Source of the DNA: an uncultured Planctomycetota bacterium
Lineage (GTDB): Bacteria > Planctomycetota > Phycisphaerae > Sedimentisphaerales > UBA12454
Direction of reading: 5' to 3'
DNA length: 64,000 bases
Assembly (NCBI GenBank): GCA_903847315.1
Contig: CAINDG010000050.1
Location: 48,872-112,871, forward strand
A model generated the notes under the pieces. That model saw only the letters and a program-made list of their open reading frames with translations. It ran no database searches and was not told where the DNA came from. Positions 9,240 to 17,757 of the stretch are shown one piece after another. The translations under genes were made by a program, and so were the position numbers. Each line of letters starts with the position of its first letter. The first letter of the stretch is position 1.

Positions 9240-10250
9240 ATGAAATATTTCAGGTTAATTATAGTGCTGTTTCTGGCCGTTGTCTGCGTCGGGCACTGTC
9301 GTGGTGAAGGAACAAACAGGACTGCTGCGGCAATTGCCAAAAGGCAGGGCGATGTAAATTCGCCGGCAAAACGCGAGACGGCAAATAAAAAATCCGAGCC
9401 AAATGACGGCAATAGCAGCGAGCTTGTAAATGCTGCGGAAGTTGAAGGACCGAATACCCTCGGTGGATATATTAGCGGCGATGCGTTCAATCTCGGTTTT
9501 GCCGGAATTTTAAAGGAATATGTTAATGAACAGGGGCTTGTAAAATATTCCAAATTGAGGAGATTGCGAATCGGTTTGAATGATGCTATTGAAAAACTTT
9601 CCAATCTCAAGCCGGAAGTGTACATCACATGGTCGAGAAATGAAAAAATAGCGTTCTGGATAAATGCCTATAATGTCTGTACTTTGAAGGGTATCGTTGA
9701 GAATTATCCTATAAAACCTTCGAGATTTATGTTGTTCTTTTATCCCGCCAACAGTGTTATGCATATCCGGGGGCTCAGAACCGAAACATATTTTATGATA
9801 ATGGGAATACAATATACTCTCGATGAAATTGGAAAAGACGTCCTTCTCGGCAGGTTCGACGAACCCAGAATTTGCTTTGCGCTCAGTTGCGGTACTATGG
9901 GAAGCGCTCCGCTCAGAAATGAACCTTATGTAGGAAAGGTCCTCGAAAAACAGCTTGATGAGCAGGTGCGAAATTATTTTGCACGCCCCGACGGTCTGCG
10001 GATTGATGAAACCAATAAAGTAGTTTATCTTTCGCCGATATTCAGAATGTATAAATGGCATGAGGATGCGTTTTTAAAACAGTATGGAACCAACAAGCTT
10101 TTCAGGGAACGGGAGCCTGTTGACAGGGCAATACTTAACTTTGTGAAGGATTTTGTCTCAGAAACCAATGCGGATTTCCTTAAAAAAAGAGAATATTCAA
10201 TTGAGTATATAAAATACAACTGGCAGCTTAATGATCTGCAAACGGAATAA
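9240..10250 (+). CDS. Secreted DUF547 domain protein
   Basis: A signal peptide (residues 1-18 of the ATG start) precedes a roughly 60-residue polar linker and a DUF547 domain (about residues 85-300). Family landmarks are visible: WINAYNVCTLKGIV, an HIRGLR segment and the ALSCGTMGSAPLRNEPY block. The biochemical role of DUF547 is not established. The ATG at 9240 is preferred over an in-frame TTG at 9222 because GGAAAG precedes it and the signal peptide begins there. metK follows after 24 bp, so the two are probably co-transcribed. Confidence 0.82.
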   Translation: MKYFRLIIVLFLAVVCVGHCRGEGTNRTAAAIAKRQGDVNSPAKRETANKKSEPNDGNSSELVNAAEVEGPNTLGGYISGDAFNLGFAGILKEYVNEQGLVKYSKLRRLRIGLNDAIEKLSNLKPEVYITWSRNEKIAFWINAYNVCTLKGIVENYPIKPSRFMLFFYPANSVMHIRGLRTETYFMIMGIQYTLDEIGKDVLLGRFDEPRICFALSCGTMGSAPLRNEPYVGKVLEKQLDEQVRNYFARPDGLRIDETNKVVYLSPIFRMYKWHEDAFLKQYGTNKLFREREPVDRAILNFVKDFVSETNADFLKKREYSIEYIKYNWQLNDLQTE

Positions 10251-10274
10251 AAAAATAAATTTTGAAGGATTTAT

Positions 10275-11483
10275 ATGACAAAGAAGAAGAATCGTAAGAA
10301 TTTAAACTACAGCAATGATAATTTTCTGTTCACGAGTGAATCTGTGACGATGGGACATCCCGACAAAGTCGCAGACCATATATCCGATGCCATTCTTGAT
10401 GCGCATCTTGAACAGGACCCGTACAGCAGGGTAGCCTGCGAAACGCTTGTGAAAACGGGTATGGTTATGGTTGCCGGCGAAATCACATCGAATGCGGTGG
10501 TGGATGTGCCCGCTGTGGTTCGACAGGTAATAAAGGAAATAGGCTACACAGAACCCGAAATGGGTTTCGATTACGACAACTGCGCCGTTCTTGTGGGGCT
10601 TGGCAAACAAAGTCCCGATATCTCGCAGGGCGTAACCGAAGGCAAGGGCCTGCACAAGGAGCAGGGTGCCGGCGACCAGGGTATTATGTTCGGCTATGCC
10701 TGCAAAGACACGCCTCAGCTTATGCCTATGCCGATTCAGCTTGCCCATCTGCTTGTCGCCAAACTCGCGGAAATGCGCCAAAACAAAAAACTGCCTTGGC
10801 TGCGGCCAGATGGCAAAAGTCAAGTAACAGTTGAATACCGAAACGGCAAACCTTACAGGATTCATACCGTTATCGTTTCGACTCAGCATTCGCCGGACAT
10901 AAAATACGGCAAACTCCGCAGCGAAATAATTAAAAAAGTCATTCTGCCTGTGCTGCCGAAGAAAATGGTCGATAAAAATATTATCTACCACATCAATCCG
11001 ACCGGCAGATTCGTCATCGGCGGTCCGAAAGGCGATTGCGGACTTACCGGCAGGAAGATTATCGTCGATACTTACGGCGGTATGGGACATCATGGCGGCG
11101 GCGCGTTCAGCGGGAAAGACCCGTCGAAGGTTGACCGCTCCGCAAGTTATATGGGAAGATATATCGCAAAGAATGTAGTCGCGGCAGACCTCGCGGATAT
11201 CTGCGAAATACAGGTCTCTTACGCAATCGGCGTTGCCGAGCCTGTGTCGGTACACGTTGATACCAGAGGCACAGCCAAGGTCAATGAAAAGGACCTGCAG
11301 AAAGCCATAAGAGAAGTTTTTCCGCTTACGCCGAAGGGGATTATTGACCATCTTAAACTTAAACGGCCGATTTACGCGGCCACTTCATATCACGGCCATT
11401 TCGGCAGAACAGGCGATAATTTCACCTGGGAAAAAATTGATATGGTTGGCAAATTGAGAAAGGCTTTAGGACTAAAGAAATAA
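10275..11483 (+). CDS. metK: S-adenosylmethionine synthetase
   Basis: Makes S-adenosylmethionine from ATP and methionine in the cytoplasm. The protein has the three-part fold order of MetK: N-terminal [24 protein letters not shown] (ATP/Mg binding), the central [12 protein letters not shown] signature, and the C-terminal [16 protein letters not shown] phosphate-binding loop. The 402 residues include a short basic N-terminal extension of about 17 residues before the usual start. No SAM riboswitch is seen upstream, and the gene follows the DUF547 gene closely. Function is secure from the motifs. Confidence 0.97.
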   Translation: MTKKKNRKNLNYSNDNFLFTSESVTMGHPDKVADHISDAILDAHLEQDPYSRVACETLVKTGMVMVAGEITSNAVVDVPAVVRQVIKEIGYTEPEMGFDYDNCAVLVGLGKQSPDISQGVTEGKGLHKEQGAGDQGIMFGYACKDTPQLMPMPIQLAHLLVAKLAEMRQNKKLPWLRPDGKSQVTVEYRNGKPYRIHTVIVSTQHSPDIKYGKLRSEIIKKVILPVLPKKMVDKNIIYHINPTGRFVIGGPKGDCGLTGRKIIVDTYGGMGHHGGGAFSGKDPSKVDRSASYMGRYIAKNVVAADLADICEIQVSYAIGVAEPVSVHVDTRGTAKVNEKDLQKAIREVFPLTPKGIIDHLKLKRPIYAATSYHGHFGRTGDNFTWEKIDMVGKLRKALGLKK

Positions 11484-11537
11484 AGTTTAGCCCACACCCC
11501 TGTGGTGGGGGTTCAGAGTAAAACGAAAGGCAAATAG

Positions 11538-12947
11538 ATGTCTTCTGAATTTATTTACACTGATTTTCTTCTGCAGACCGAAACAGCGAAGCGGCTCTAT
11601 CACCAGCACGCGGCGAAAATGCCCATTTACGATTATCACTGCCATTTGCCCGTCCAGCAGGTTGCCGATGATGTCAGGTTCGAAAATATGACGCAAATCT
11701 GGCTCTACGGCGACCATTACAAATGGCGGGCGATGAGAACCAACGGCATCGATGAGCGGTTCTGCACCGGCGATGCGAGCGATTGGGAAAAATTCCAGAT
11801 GTGGGCGCATACCGTACCTTTCTGTTTCCGCAATCCGCTGTATCACTGGACGCATATGGAATTAAAAAGGCCGTTCGACATCAACGGTCTGCTCTGTCCC
11901 GAAACGGCAGGGGAAATTTATGCCAGATGTAACGAGCTTTTAAAATCGCCGAAGTTCAGCACACGCGGAATAATGCGGCAGATGAATGTAAAACTCGTTT
12001 GCACGACCGACGACCCGATTGACGACCTGAAGCATCACAGAAAAATCGCGGCCGACGGCTTTGAAATTAAAGTTTATCCCGCTTGGCGGCCTGACAAGGG
12101 AATGGCTGTTGAAAATATCAAGGCGTTGAACGAATGGATAGATAAATTGCAGCAGGCCTCCGATACCCAAATAAAAGATTTTGACGATTATCTTGATGCG
12201 TTGAAAAAAAGACACAAATTTTTCCACGATAACAACTGCCGATTGAGCGACCACGGTATTGAAACTGCTTTCGCGGAAGATTATACCGACAGCGAAATCA
12301 AAAAAATCTTTGCCAAAATACGAAGCGGCAAAGAGCTTGATATTAATGAAATGCTCAAGTTCAAATCGGCTATGATGTATGAATTTGGCCTGATGGATGC
12401 TGAAAAAGGCTGGACCCAGCAGCTTCATCTGGGCGCATTGCGGAATAACAATAGCAGACTATTTAAAACGCTCGGCCCCGATACCGGTTTTGATTCCATC
12501 GGCGATTTTGAAATCGCCAAACCCCTCGTAAAATTCCTCGACAGGCTCGATTCGCAAAACAAGCTCCCGAAAACAATTCTTTACAATCTCAATCCTCGCG
12601 ACAATGAGCTTTTGGCTACGATAATGGGAAGTTTCCAGGACGGCTCTGTCCCCGGCAAGATACAGCTTGGCTCCGGCTGGTGGTTCCTCGACCAGAGAGA
12701 TGGAATGGAAAAGCAAATGACCGCATTATCGAATCTCGGTCTTTTAAGCAGGTTCGTCGGAATGCTTACCGATTCGAGAAGCTTTCTTTCCTATCCCAGA
12801 CACGAATATTTCCGCAGAATTTTATGCAATATCCTCGGCAACGATGTAGAAGCGGGACTGATACCGAAAGATGCGAAACTTCTCGGCCAAATGGTCGAGA
12901 ATATCTGCTTTAATAACGCCAAAAACTACTTTGGTATGAAACTGTAG
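11538..12947 (+). CDS. uxaC: Uronate isomerase (glucuronate/galacturonate isomerase)
   Basis: Converts D-glucuronate to D-fructuronate or D-galacturonate to D-tagaturonate, the first cytoplasmic step of hexuronate use. It belongs to the amidohydrolase superfamily; the metal-site motif YDYHCHLP is near residue 35, with CTTDDPIDDLKHH, LHLGALRNNNSR and GMLTDSRSFLSYPRHEYFRR all matching UxaC. The 469 residues are the normal length. The next gene encodes a secreted unsaturated-uronyl hydrolase, which would supply uronic acid units, so the two make a short pectin/uronate catabolic set. Confidence 0.96.
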   Translation: MSSEFIYTDFLLQTETAKRLYHQHAAKMPIYDYHCHLPVQQVADDVRFENMTQIWLYGDHYKWRAMRTNGIDERFCTGDASDWEKFQMWAHTVPFCFRNPLYHWTHMELKRPFDINGLLCPETAGEIYARCNELLKSPKFSTRGIMRQMNVKLVCTTDDPIDDLKHHRKIAADGFEIKVYPAWRPDKGMAVENIKALNEWIDKLQQASDTQIKDFDDYLDALKKRHKFFHDNNCRLSDHGIETAFAEDYTDSEIKKIFAKIRSGKELDINEMLKFKSAMMYEFGLMDAEKGWTQQLHLGALRNNNSRLFKTLGPDTGFDSIGDFEIAKPLVKFLDRLDSQNKLPKTILYNLNPRDNELLATIMGSFQDGSVPGKIQLGSGWWFLDQRDGMEKQMTALSNLGLLSRFVGMLTDSRSFLSYPRHEYFRRILCNILGNDVEAGLIPKDAKLLGQMVENICFNNAKNYFGMKL

Positions 12948-12973
12948 TTTATTCGCCTGTATCAGGAAACGCC

Positions 12974-13002
12974 TTGACATCATACCTGCGTTTTTGTATA
13001 AT
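12974..13002 (+). promoter_or_regulatory. Consensus sigma70 promoter
   Basis: TTGACA (12974-12979) and TATAAT (12997-13002) are separated by exactly 17 bp, a full consensus. The predicted transcript would start near 13009, about 35 bases before the GH88/GH105 gene. Confidence 0.7.
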
Positions 13003-13042
13003 GAATGGCGTAATTTCTCATGTTAGGACGGTGAAAATATAG

Positions 13043-14464
13043 GTGGTGATTAGCCCTCTAAAATCAACTGCACGCTGCGGCTTTTTATTTCTTTGTGCAT
13101 CCTGTCTGTTGTTTATTAATTCCTCTGTATTTGCGGAAAACTTATATAATTTCACCGACTTCGCTTCTTTCGCAAATCAATGGCTTCACACCGGCTGCAC
13201 CTCCGCAAATGGCTGGTGCGGCGGCTACGATTATGACATCAGCGGAAAAGTCGATGTTAAAGACCTCTACTTGTTCGGCGAAAATTGGCTCACTCCCAAA
13301 GGGCCTTTTCGTTCCGATGATATCGCCGCCTGGATTATCAAAACCGGCAATGTCCCGCAAACGTGGAACTATGACAGAGGATTCGTTCTCTTGTCTCTGT
13401 ACGAAAAATATCAGCGATGCCACAACCCGACCTACCTTAGCTGTATAAAGAGTTGGGTCGATGCGCTTGTTAATTCCTCCGGCGTTATTACCGGCTACAA
13501 TAAAGCTAACTACATCCTCGACCACGTCCAGCCCGGAAATCTCTGCCTGATTATGTACAAACACTTCGGCACCGCCAAATACAAAACCGCCGCCGATACG
13601 CTCATCTCGCAGCTCGTTGACCAGCCGACGACATTCGATGACGGGTTCTGGCACAAACAATCTTATCCTCGCCAGATGTGGCTCGACGGCATTTATATGG
13701 CTGAGCCTTTTGCCGTCCGATACGCAAGTATGTTCGGCGACGCGAGTTGGTACGACGTTGCTGGTTATCAATGCACCCTCATCGCCACGCATACGCAGCA
13801 TTCGCAGATTTATGGAAGCGGAACAGGTCTCCTCTACCACGGCTGGGATAGCTCCAAGTTTGAAACCCCGCCTCTGACTCCACAAGGATGGGCCCAGCCT
13901 ACGTATGGCCATTCTCCGGAATACTGGGGCCGAGCCATCGGCTGGTATGCAATGGCACTTGTCGATTGTCTCGATTATATTCCTGACGATGACCCTTGCC
14001 GTCCGCAGATGATTTCTATTTTAGGCGACCTCGCCGCAGATCTGCAGACCTATCAGGACCCCAACAACGGCCCGGACGCCAACAATGGTATGTGGTGGCA
14101 GGTCGTCGATAAAGGTTATCCTCGCACGACATATCCAACCAATTATACCGAAACTTCCTGCACTGCTATGTTCTCTTATGCTCTCGCAAAGGCCGTCGAA
14201 AAAGGCTATCTGCCTGCTGACCCGTATCTTGCCGTCTCACGCGCCGGCTACGAAGGTCTCGTCGCCAACAAACTTACTTACGTCAGCGGATATATAAGCC
14301 TTAAAGACACCGTAGGAGTTGGCAGTCTCGGCGGCTACACCACCTACAGCGGTGGTTATGCTTATTACATGGATCGTAATAAATGCCCGCTTGTCATAAA
14401 TGACCTCAAAGGCGTCGGCGCCTTTATGCGTGCCGCTCTCCAATACGAAAAAATGTCCCCTTAA
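13043..14464 (+). CDS. Secreted GH88/GH105-type unsaturated uronyl hydrolase with N-terminal dockerin-like module
   Basis: Predicted to remove the 4,5-unsaturated uronic acid left by pectate or rhamnogalacturonan lyases. A signal peptide (residues 1-31) is followed by two dockerin-like EF-hand repeats (NFTDFASFANQWL; DISGKVDVKDLYLFGENWL) and then an (alpha/alpha)6 catalytic domain. Family landmarks include DGFWHKQSYPRQMWLDGIYMAEPF with the catalytic Asp, HGWD and PEYWGRAIGWYAMALVD. The start is GTG (GTG GTG ATT) with a weak ribosome site. The dockerin-like module at the N-terminus rather than the C-terminus is uncommon. Activity on the named substrate is family-based inference. Confidence 0.88.
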   Translation: MVISPLKSTARCGFLFLCASCLLFINSSVFAENLYNFTDFASFANQWLHTGCTSANGWCGGYDYDISGKVDVKDLYLFGENWLTPKGPFRSDDIAAWIIKTGNVPQTWNYDRGFVLLSLYEKYQRCHNPTYLSCIKSWVDALVNSSGVITGYNKANYILDHVQPGNLCLIMYKHFGTAKYKTAADTLISQLVDQPTTFDDGFWHKQSYPRQMWLDGIYMAEPFAVRYASMFGDASWYDVAGYQCTLIATHTQHSQIYGSGTGLLYHGWDSSKFETPPLTPQGWAQPTYGHSPEYWGRAIGWYAMALVDCLDYIPDDDPCRPQMISILGDLAADLQTYQDPNNGPDANNGMWWQVVDKGYPRTTYPTNYTETSCTAMFSYALAKAVEKGYLPADPYLAVSRAGYEGLVANKLTYVSGYISLKDTVGVGSLGGYTTYSGGYAYYMDRNKCPLVINDLKGVGAFMRAALQYEKMSP

Positions 14465-14477
14465 TCCGTTGCTCGTT

Positions 14478-14639
14478 TCAGCTTAAGTAATCCTGATTGA
14501 TGCGCCAGCCCACATATACCCCAACCATATTGCCGATGCCGCTAACCACGATGCCGGTCATGAGTCCGAATCGGTATCCTATCCACCAGCCGATCCAGCC
14601 AAAGACCGTCATACCGACAAAAATACAGAGTCTGCTCAT
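14478..14639 (-). CDS. Small two-helix membrane protein, unknown function
   Basis: A 53-residue protein starting MSRLCIFVGM, with two hydrophobic segments joined by a short polar turn (YRFGL). Gly residues at regular spacing (FGWIGWWIGY and GIGNMVGVYVGW) suggest tightly packed helices. It ends with a polar RINQDYLS tail. Small glycine-rich proteins of this look occur in many bacterial genomes, but none has a function I can assign. It lies 27 bp after the HNH gene and on the same strand. Confidence 0.55.
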   Translation of the reverse strand: MSRLCIFVGMTVFGWIGWWIGYRFGLMTGIVVSGIGNMVGVYVGWRINQDYLS

Positions 14640-14666
14640 ATCTTTAATTGTACTCGGCAAAGATTC

Positions 14667-15254
14667 TCATTGCAATCTTTCATTCTTTCCCCGCATCTCG
14701 TATAAATCGCTCTTTAGCAAAAAAGTCTTAAATGGTTCTTCTTTGAATATCGTAAAATTCAGCGGCGAATATTCTTCATCTCCGTTTTCGATAACGAATT
14801 TATCTCTTGCCATCGCCGCCAGAATCAGGCCGTTAGGCGTAAATGGACTATAGAAGCAAAGCCGTCCGTTTTCCGCCGTGTATATTGCGCAGTATTTAGG
14901 TTTGTCTTTTGTTTTTCTTCTTATGCCCACACCGATGAATCCCGTCGAATTTTTTAAAATTCGGTTAAGCATATTTTGCCGATGTGTTACGATTCTTAGA
15001 TTGCTCCTGCGGTTATCTAATGCGTTTCTGTTTTTATGGTCAACTGTTTGTCCTTTTTTCGCTTTGAGGATTATCCTCGCAAGTGCGGTAGTTTTTCGTG
15101 TCTTTCGGTTACGGACAAATACCTGTCCTGCCTTTGAGAGTATCAGCGTTGAGTTTAGGATTGCAGGATTATAGAAATCCTCCGCATCGAGTTTTACATC
15201 TCGTCCCGCCACTTTTCTTACAATGTAATTTGATTGTTTATCGTTTACTGTCAT
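14667..15254 (-). CDS. Free-standing HNH endonuclease, phage/homing type
   Basis: A 195-residue protein with a compact HNH core: VDHKNRNALDNRRSNLRIVTH around residues 75-95, where DH, N and the later H/N positions are the expected metal-site residues. The C-terminal part (STGFIGVGIRRKTKDKPKYCAIYT) resembles the AP2-like DNA-binding segment found with HNH homing nucleases. No intron, intein or phage neighbour is visible, so this is a solitary, probably mobile gene between resident plus-strand genes. It would nick or cut DNA; the target is unknown. Base composition is A+T richer than the flanking genes. Confidence 0.82.
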   Translation of the reverse strand: MTVNDKQSNYIVRKVAGRDVKLDAEDFYNPAILNSTLILSKAGQVFVRNRKTRKTTALARIILKAKKGQTVDHKNRNALDNRRSNLRIVTHRQNMLNRILKNSTGFIGVGIRRKTKDKPKYCAIYTAENGRLCFYSPFTPNGLILAAMARDKFVIENGDEEYSPLNFTIFKEEPFKTFLLKSDLYEMRGKNERLQ

Positions 15255-15302
15255 TTGAACATTTGAATTTGTTTCGTATTTCGATATTCGGATTTCGGAT
15301 TT

Positions 15303-15332
15303 GCCTTATATATGCTCCTCCATATATAAGGC
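15303..15332. repeat. 12-bp perfect hairpin between the HNH and trpB2 genes
   Basis: GCCTTATATATG and CATATATAAGGC pair perfectly around a six-base loop CTCCTC. Read on the minus strand, the loop is GAGGAG, a Shine-Dalgarno-like string held in a loop upstream of the HNH gene. Read on the plus strand it is in the long trpB2 leader. Confidence 0.5.
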
Positions 15333-15419
15333 GAACTTGCGCGCTTTTTGCGAAAATTCGTCAAAAATTTTCGGCTTTTTTTCATAAACCCTTGTCAAAT
15401 AAGGATGAATTTTTTTTCA

Positions 15420-15463
15420 TTTCAGCCAAAAGCACAGGAAAAAAATTGCGCGTTTGGCTGAAA
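15420..15463 (+). promoter_or_regulatory. Inverted repeat in the trpB2 leader
   Basis: An 11-bp perfect inverted repeat (TTTCAGCCAAA / TTTGGCTGAAA) encloses 22 bases. It lies about 100 bp before trpB2 and could be an operator or a leader RNA stem. A weak promoter (TTGCCT near 15469, TATTAT about 18 bp later) follows it. No Trp-rich leader peptide is seen, so classical attenuation is not supported. Confidence 0.35.
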
Positions 15464-15558
15464 ATTAATTGCCTTTTTACCCCTTTTTGCACTATTATAT
15501 AAAGTCCAGATTAACATAATGGACAGTTTAGCTCTTGTTTTAATTAAGGAGATATTTG

Positions 15559-16947
15559 ATGGACGTGAAAATACTGCTTAACGAAAAAGACATACCGAAA
15601 CAGTGGTACAATTTAGCTGCCGATTTGCCCAATCCCGTGCAGCCGCCTTTGGGCCCCGGCGGGAAGCCCATCGGCCCTGAAATGCTCGCTCCGGTTTTTC
15701 CGATGAACATTATCGAACAGGAAGTCAGCACGCAGCGATGGATTGACATCCCCAAGGAAGTGCTCGAGATTTTATATCAATGGCGACCGGCTCCTCTTCG
15801 CAGGGCGACTCGCCTCGAAAAATATCTCAAAACGCCCGCCAAAATTTTCTACAAAGATGAAAGCACATCTCCTCCCGGCAGTCACAAGCCAAACACCGCT
15901 GTCCCGCAGGCGTACTATAACAAAGTCGCCGGCATAAAGAAAATCACAACCGAGACCGGCGCAGGCCAGTGGGGCTCAGCTCTCGCTTATGCCTGCAATC
16001 AGTTCGGCCTCGAATGCAAAGTCTATATGGTTCGCATCAGTTTCGACCAGAAGCCTTTCCGAAAAATTATGATGCAGGTCTGGGGCGCAAATTGCGTCGC
16101 AAGCCCAAGCAATCAGACGAATTTCGGCCGCAAAATCCTCAAGGAAATGCCCAATACCCCCGGCTCGCTCGGCATCGCAATCTCAGAAGCAATCGAAGAA
16201 GCCGTCAGCGACAAGGCCGGCGAAACGCGATACTCACTCGGCAGCGTTCTTAACCACGTTATGCTGCATCAGACTATCATCGGCCTCGAAGCCAAAAAGC
16301 AGCTTCAAATGGTCGGCATAAAGAAGCCCGATATCGTTATCGGCTGCGCGGGCGGCGGAAGCAATTTTGCGGGCCTGTCGTTTCCATTTGTGCAGGACAA
16401 GATTAACGGCGCAAATATCGAGATTATTCCAGTCGAGCCGAAGGCCTGTCCTTCGATGACTCGCGGCGAATTTGCTTATGACCATGGCGATACAGCCTGT
16501 ATGACTCCGCTCCTGGCGATGTACACCCTCGGCCACGCATTTATGCCTGAGCCGATACACGCCGGCGGCTTGCGTTATCACGGCATGGCTCCGCTCGTTT
16601 GTCAGGCTATTGTCGAAGGTCTTGTCAAGCCAAGGGCCTATCATCAATTAAAATGTTACGAGTCCGCGATGATTTGGGCAAAGACTGAAGGCTTTATTTG
16701 TGCCCCTGAAACAAGTCACGCTATTGCCGCCACTATTGACGAGGCCTTGAAGGCAAAAGAGGAAGGCAAAGAGAAAGTGATATTGTTTAGTTATAGTGGA
16801 CATGGCCTGATGGACCTCAGTGGTTACGATGCGTATTTGACTGGCAAGTTGAAGGATTATGAATTGCCGGACGCTGACTTGAAGAAGTCCACAGCGATTC
16901 TTAAGGATTTGCCAAAACCCTCGACCAAAAAAACTGGTAAATGGTAA
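15559..16947 (+). CDS. trpB: Tryptophan synthase beta chain, TrpB2-type (PLP dependent)
   Basis: Joins indole and serine to make tryptophan. The long N-terminus ([21 protein letters not shown]) and the roughly 460-residue length mark the TrpB2 branch rather than TrpB1. The PLP lysine lies in PGSHKPNTA, and the phosphate-binding [11 protein letters not shown] loop is intact near residue 270. The ATG at 15559 is chosen over the overlapping TTG because AAGGAG is seven bases upstream. No trpA or other trp gene is adjacent; TrpB2 proteins often stand alone and may salvage free indole or do a related beta-replacement. Confidence 0.95.
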   Translation: MDVKILLNEKDIPKQWYNLAADLPNPVQPPLGPGGKPIGPEMLAPVFPMNIIEQEVSTQRWIDIPKEVLEILYQWRPAPLRRATRLEKYLKTPAKIFYKDESTSPPGSHKPNTAVPQAYYNKVAGIKKITTETGAGQWGSALAYACNQFGLECKVYMVRISFDQKPFRKIMMQVWGANCVASPSNQTNFGRKILKEMPNTPGSLGIAISEAIEEAVSDKAGETRYSLGSVLNHVMLHQTIIGLEAKKQLQMVGIKKPDIVIGCAGGGSNFAGLSFPFVQDKINGANIEIIPVEPKACPSMTRGEFAYDHGDTACMTPLLAMYTLGHAFMPEPIHAGGLRYHGMAPLVCQAIVEGLVKPRAYHQLKCYESAMIWAKTEGFICAPETSHAIAATIDEALKAKEEGKEKVILFSYSGHGLMDLSGYDAYLTGKLKDYELPDADLKKSTAILKDLPKPSTKKTGKW

Positions 16948-16974
16948 AATATTCGCATCTGCGAATATTTTACC
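16943..16974. repeat. 15-bp perfect palindrome covering the trpB2 stop codon
   Basis: GGTAAAATATTCGCA and TGCGAATATTTTACC are exact reverse complements with a two-base centre (TC). The left arm contains the TAA stop of trpB2. There is no T-tract after the right arm; C bases follow. Confidence 0.6.
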
Positions 16975-16988
16975 CCCGAATTATTTAG

Positions 16989-17015
16989 AAAATTTTCGCC
17001 TCGAAGAAAATTTTA
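16989..17015. repeat. Second inverted repeat after trpB2
   Basis: AAAATTTTC and GAAAATTTT flank GCCTCGAA, giving a 9-bp stem nested between an ACCCCC (from 16972) and a GGGGGT (near 17018-17023) that could pair outside it. Read together these make a larger cruciform-like unit. Confidence 0.45.
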
Positions 17016-17067
17016 GAGGGGGTGGAATTCCCTGTGATTACCCCCGCGCTTAACGGTTTTCTAAAAG

Positions 17068-17097
17068 CCCCCGCGTTTATCGCGGGGGTTTTTATTT
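17068..17097 (+). terminator. Rho-independent terminator 1 after trpB2
   Basis: CCCCCGCG, loop TTTAT, CGCGGGGG, then TTTTTATTT. A GC-rich 8-bp stem with a T-tract is a textbook plus-strand terminator. Confidence 0.85.
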
Positions 17098-17126
17098 CAC
17101 ACCTTTCACACCTTTCGCACCCGTAC

Positions 17127-17152
17127 AGACGCACGGCTGTGCGTCTCTTTTT
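17127..17152 (+). terminator. Rho-independent terminator 2
   Basis: AGACGCAC, loop GGCT, GTGCGTCT, followed by CTTTTT. It lies only 30 bp past the first terminator, with no gene between. Confidence 0.65.
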
Positions 17153-17168
17153 CACCTCTCCTGCTTGC

Positions 17169-17222
17169 CCCGTTAGATGCGTAAATTAGCTTCTTGAAGA
17201 TGCTTTAGCTATCTAACTGGGG
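17169..17222. repeat. Long imperfect inverted repeat
   Basis: CCCCGTTAGAT (17169-17179) pairs with ATCTAAC-T-GGGG near 17211-17222 (11 bp with one bulged T), around an inner stem-forming segment. It may be a structured RNA or a relic of a small palindromic element. Confidence 0.45.
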
Positions 17223-17231
17223 TCACCTGTT

Positions 17232-17257
17232 CCCCGCTTCGGCGGGGGGTTTTTATT
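17232..17257 (+). terminator. Rho-independent terminator 3
   Basis: CCCCGC, TTCG tetraloop, GCGGGG, then GG and TTTTTATTT. This is a strong plus-strand terminator, the third in 190 bp. Confidence 0.75.
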
Positions 17258-17391
17258 TATCCCGCACCTATTTGTATATTCAATGTGAAAAGTGCGGGGT
17301 TCATCTCATTTAGCCGCCGCCACTTGGGGCTGCGTTATTTTTTCTACTTTCAGCTCTCGACTTTCTATTCAAGCAGTCGGGGAGCAGGCTT

Positions 17392-17586
17392 CTAAAATCC
17401 TTCCACGATTCTTGGCCTCGCTTCCACATCGACGATCTCCATAGCCGCGACGGCATCTTGCAGAAACCTCAGGCTCATACCAGGCTTTGATACGAGCTTG
17501 GACGACATCATGGAATTCCAATTGGGACTCTGTTGGTACGTACGATTAGAAGAAGACGGGCAAGAACACTGACATCCACAGGCCAT
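17392..17586 (-). CDS. Small peptide with alternating-Cys N-terminus, candidate RiPP precursor
   Basis: A 64-residue product starting MACGCQCSCP: four cysteines at residues 3, 5, 7 and 9 alternate with small residues, followed by a Ser/Asn/Gln-rich stretch and an amphipathic C-terminal part (SLRFLQDAVAAMEIVDVEAR). The start is fixed by an AAGGAG site seven bases before the ATG and a consensus promoter further upstream. It lies directly after a radical SAM/SPASM gene on the same strand. That pairing resembles Cys-rich peptide/radical SAM maturase systems, so it may be a modified-peptide precursor. A small metal-binding protein is the alternative. I do not recognise the family. Confidence 0.6.
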   Translation of the reverse strand: MACGCQCSCPSSSNRTYQQSPNWNSMMSSKLVSKPGMSLRFLQDAVAAMEIVDVEARPRIVEGF

Positions 17587-17662
17587 AGCAATTCTCCTTG
17601 TATTACTCGAAAATCTTATTTTGCAAAGGGTCTGAACCCGATTCAAACCCACAATTAAAACT

Positions 17663-17691
17663 ATTCTACCAAGGGGGCTCCCTCGTGTCAA
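17663..17691 (-). promoter_or_regulatory. Sigma70 promoter of the Cys-rich peptide gene
   Basis: On the minus strand TTGACA (17686-17691), 17-bp spacer, TAGAAT (17663-17668). It gives a leader of about 70 bases ending in AAGGAG and the ATG at 17586. The peptide can therefore be expressed separately from the radical SAM gene. Confidence 0.7.
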
Positions 17692-17757
17692 GCAGCTGAA
17701 CAATTTTTTATTGACAGCATACCTAAGTTGCGGAGTCCTTTTGGGTAGTTTATTGCC

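Noticed and set aside
10302..11351. Long minus-strand ORF opposite metK
   Set aside because: It lies wholly antisense to a clear metK and has no family motif or ribosome site; it is a shadow frame.
13142..13912. 256-codon minus-strand ORF opposite the GH88/GH105 gene
   Set aside because: Antisense shadow of a gene with clear catalytic motifs and its own promoter.
15464..15558. Trp attenuator before trpB2
   Set aside because: No short ORF with clustered Trp codons and no terminator/antiterminator pair was found.
17587..17703. N-terminal extension of the Cys-rich peptide to 103 residues
   Set aside because: The extension would cross the -10 and -35 promoter elements, and the internal ATG at 17586 has an AAGGAG site.
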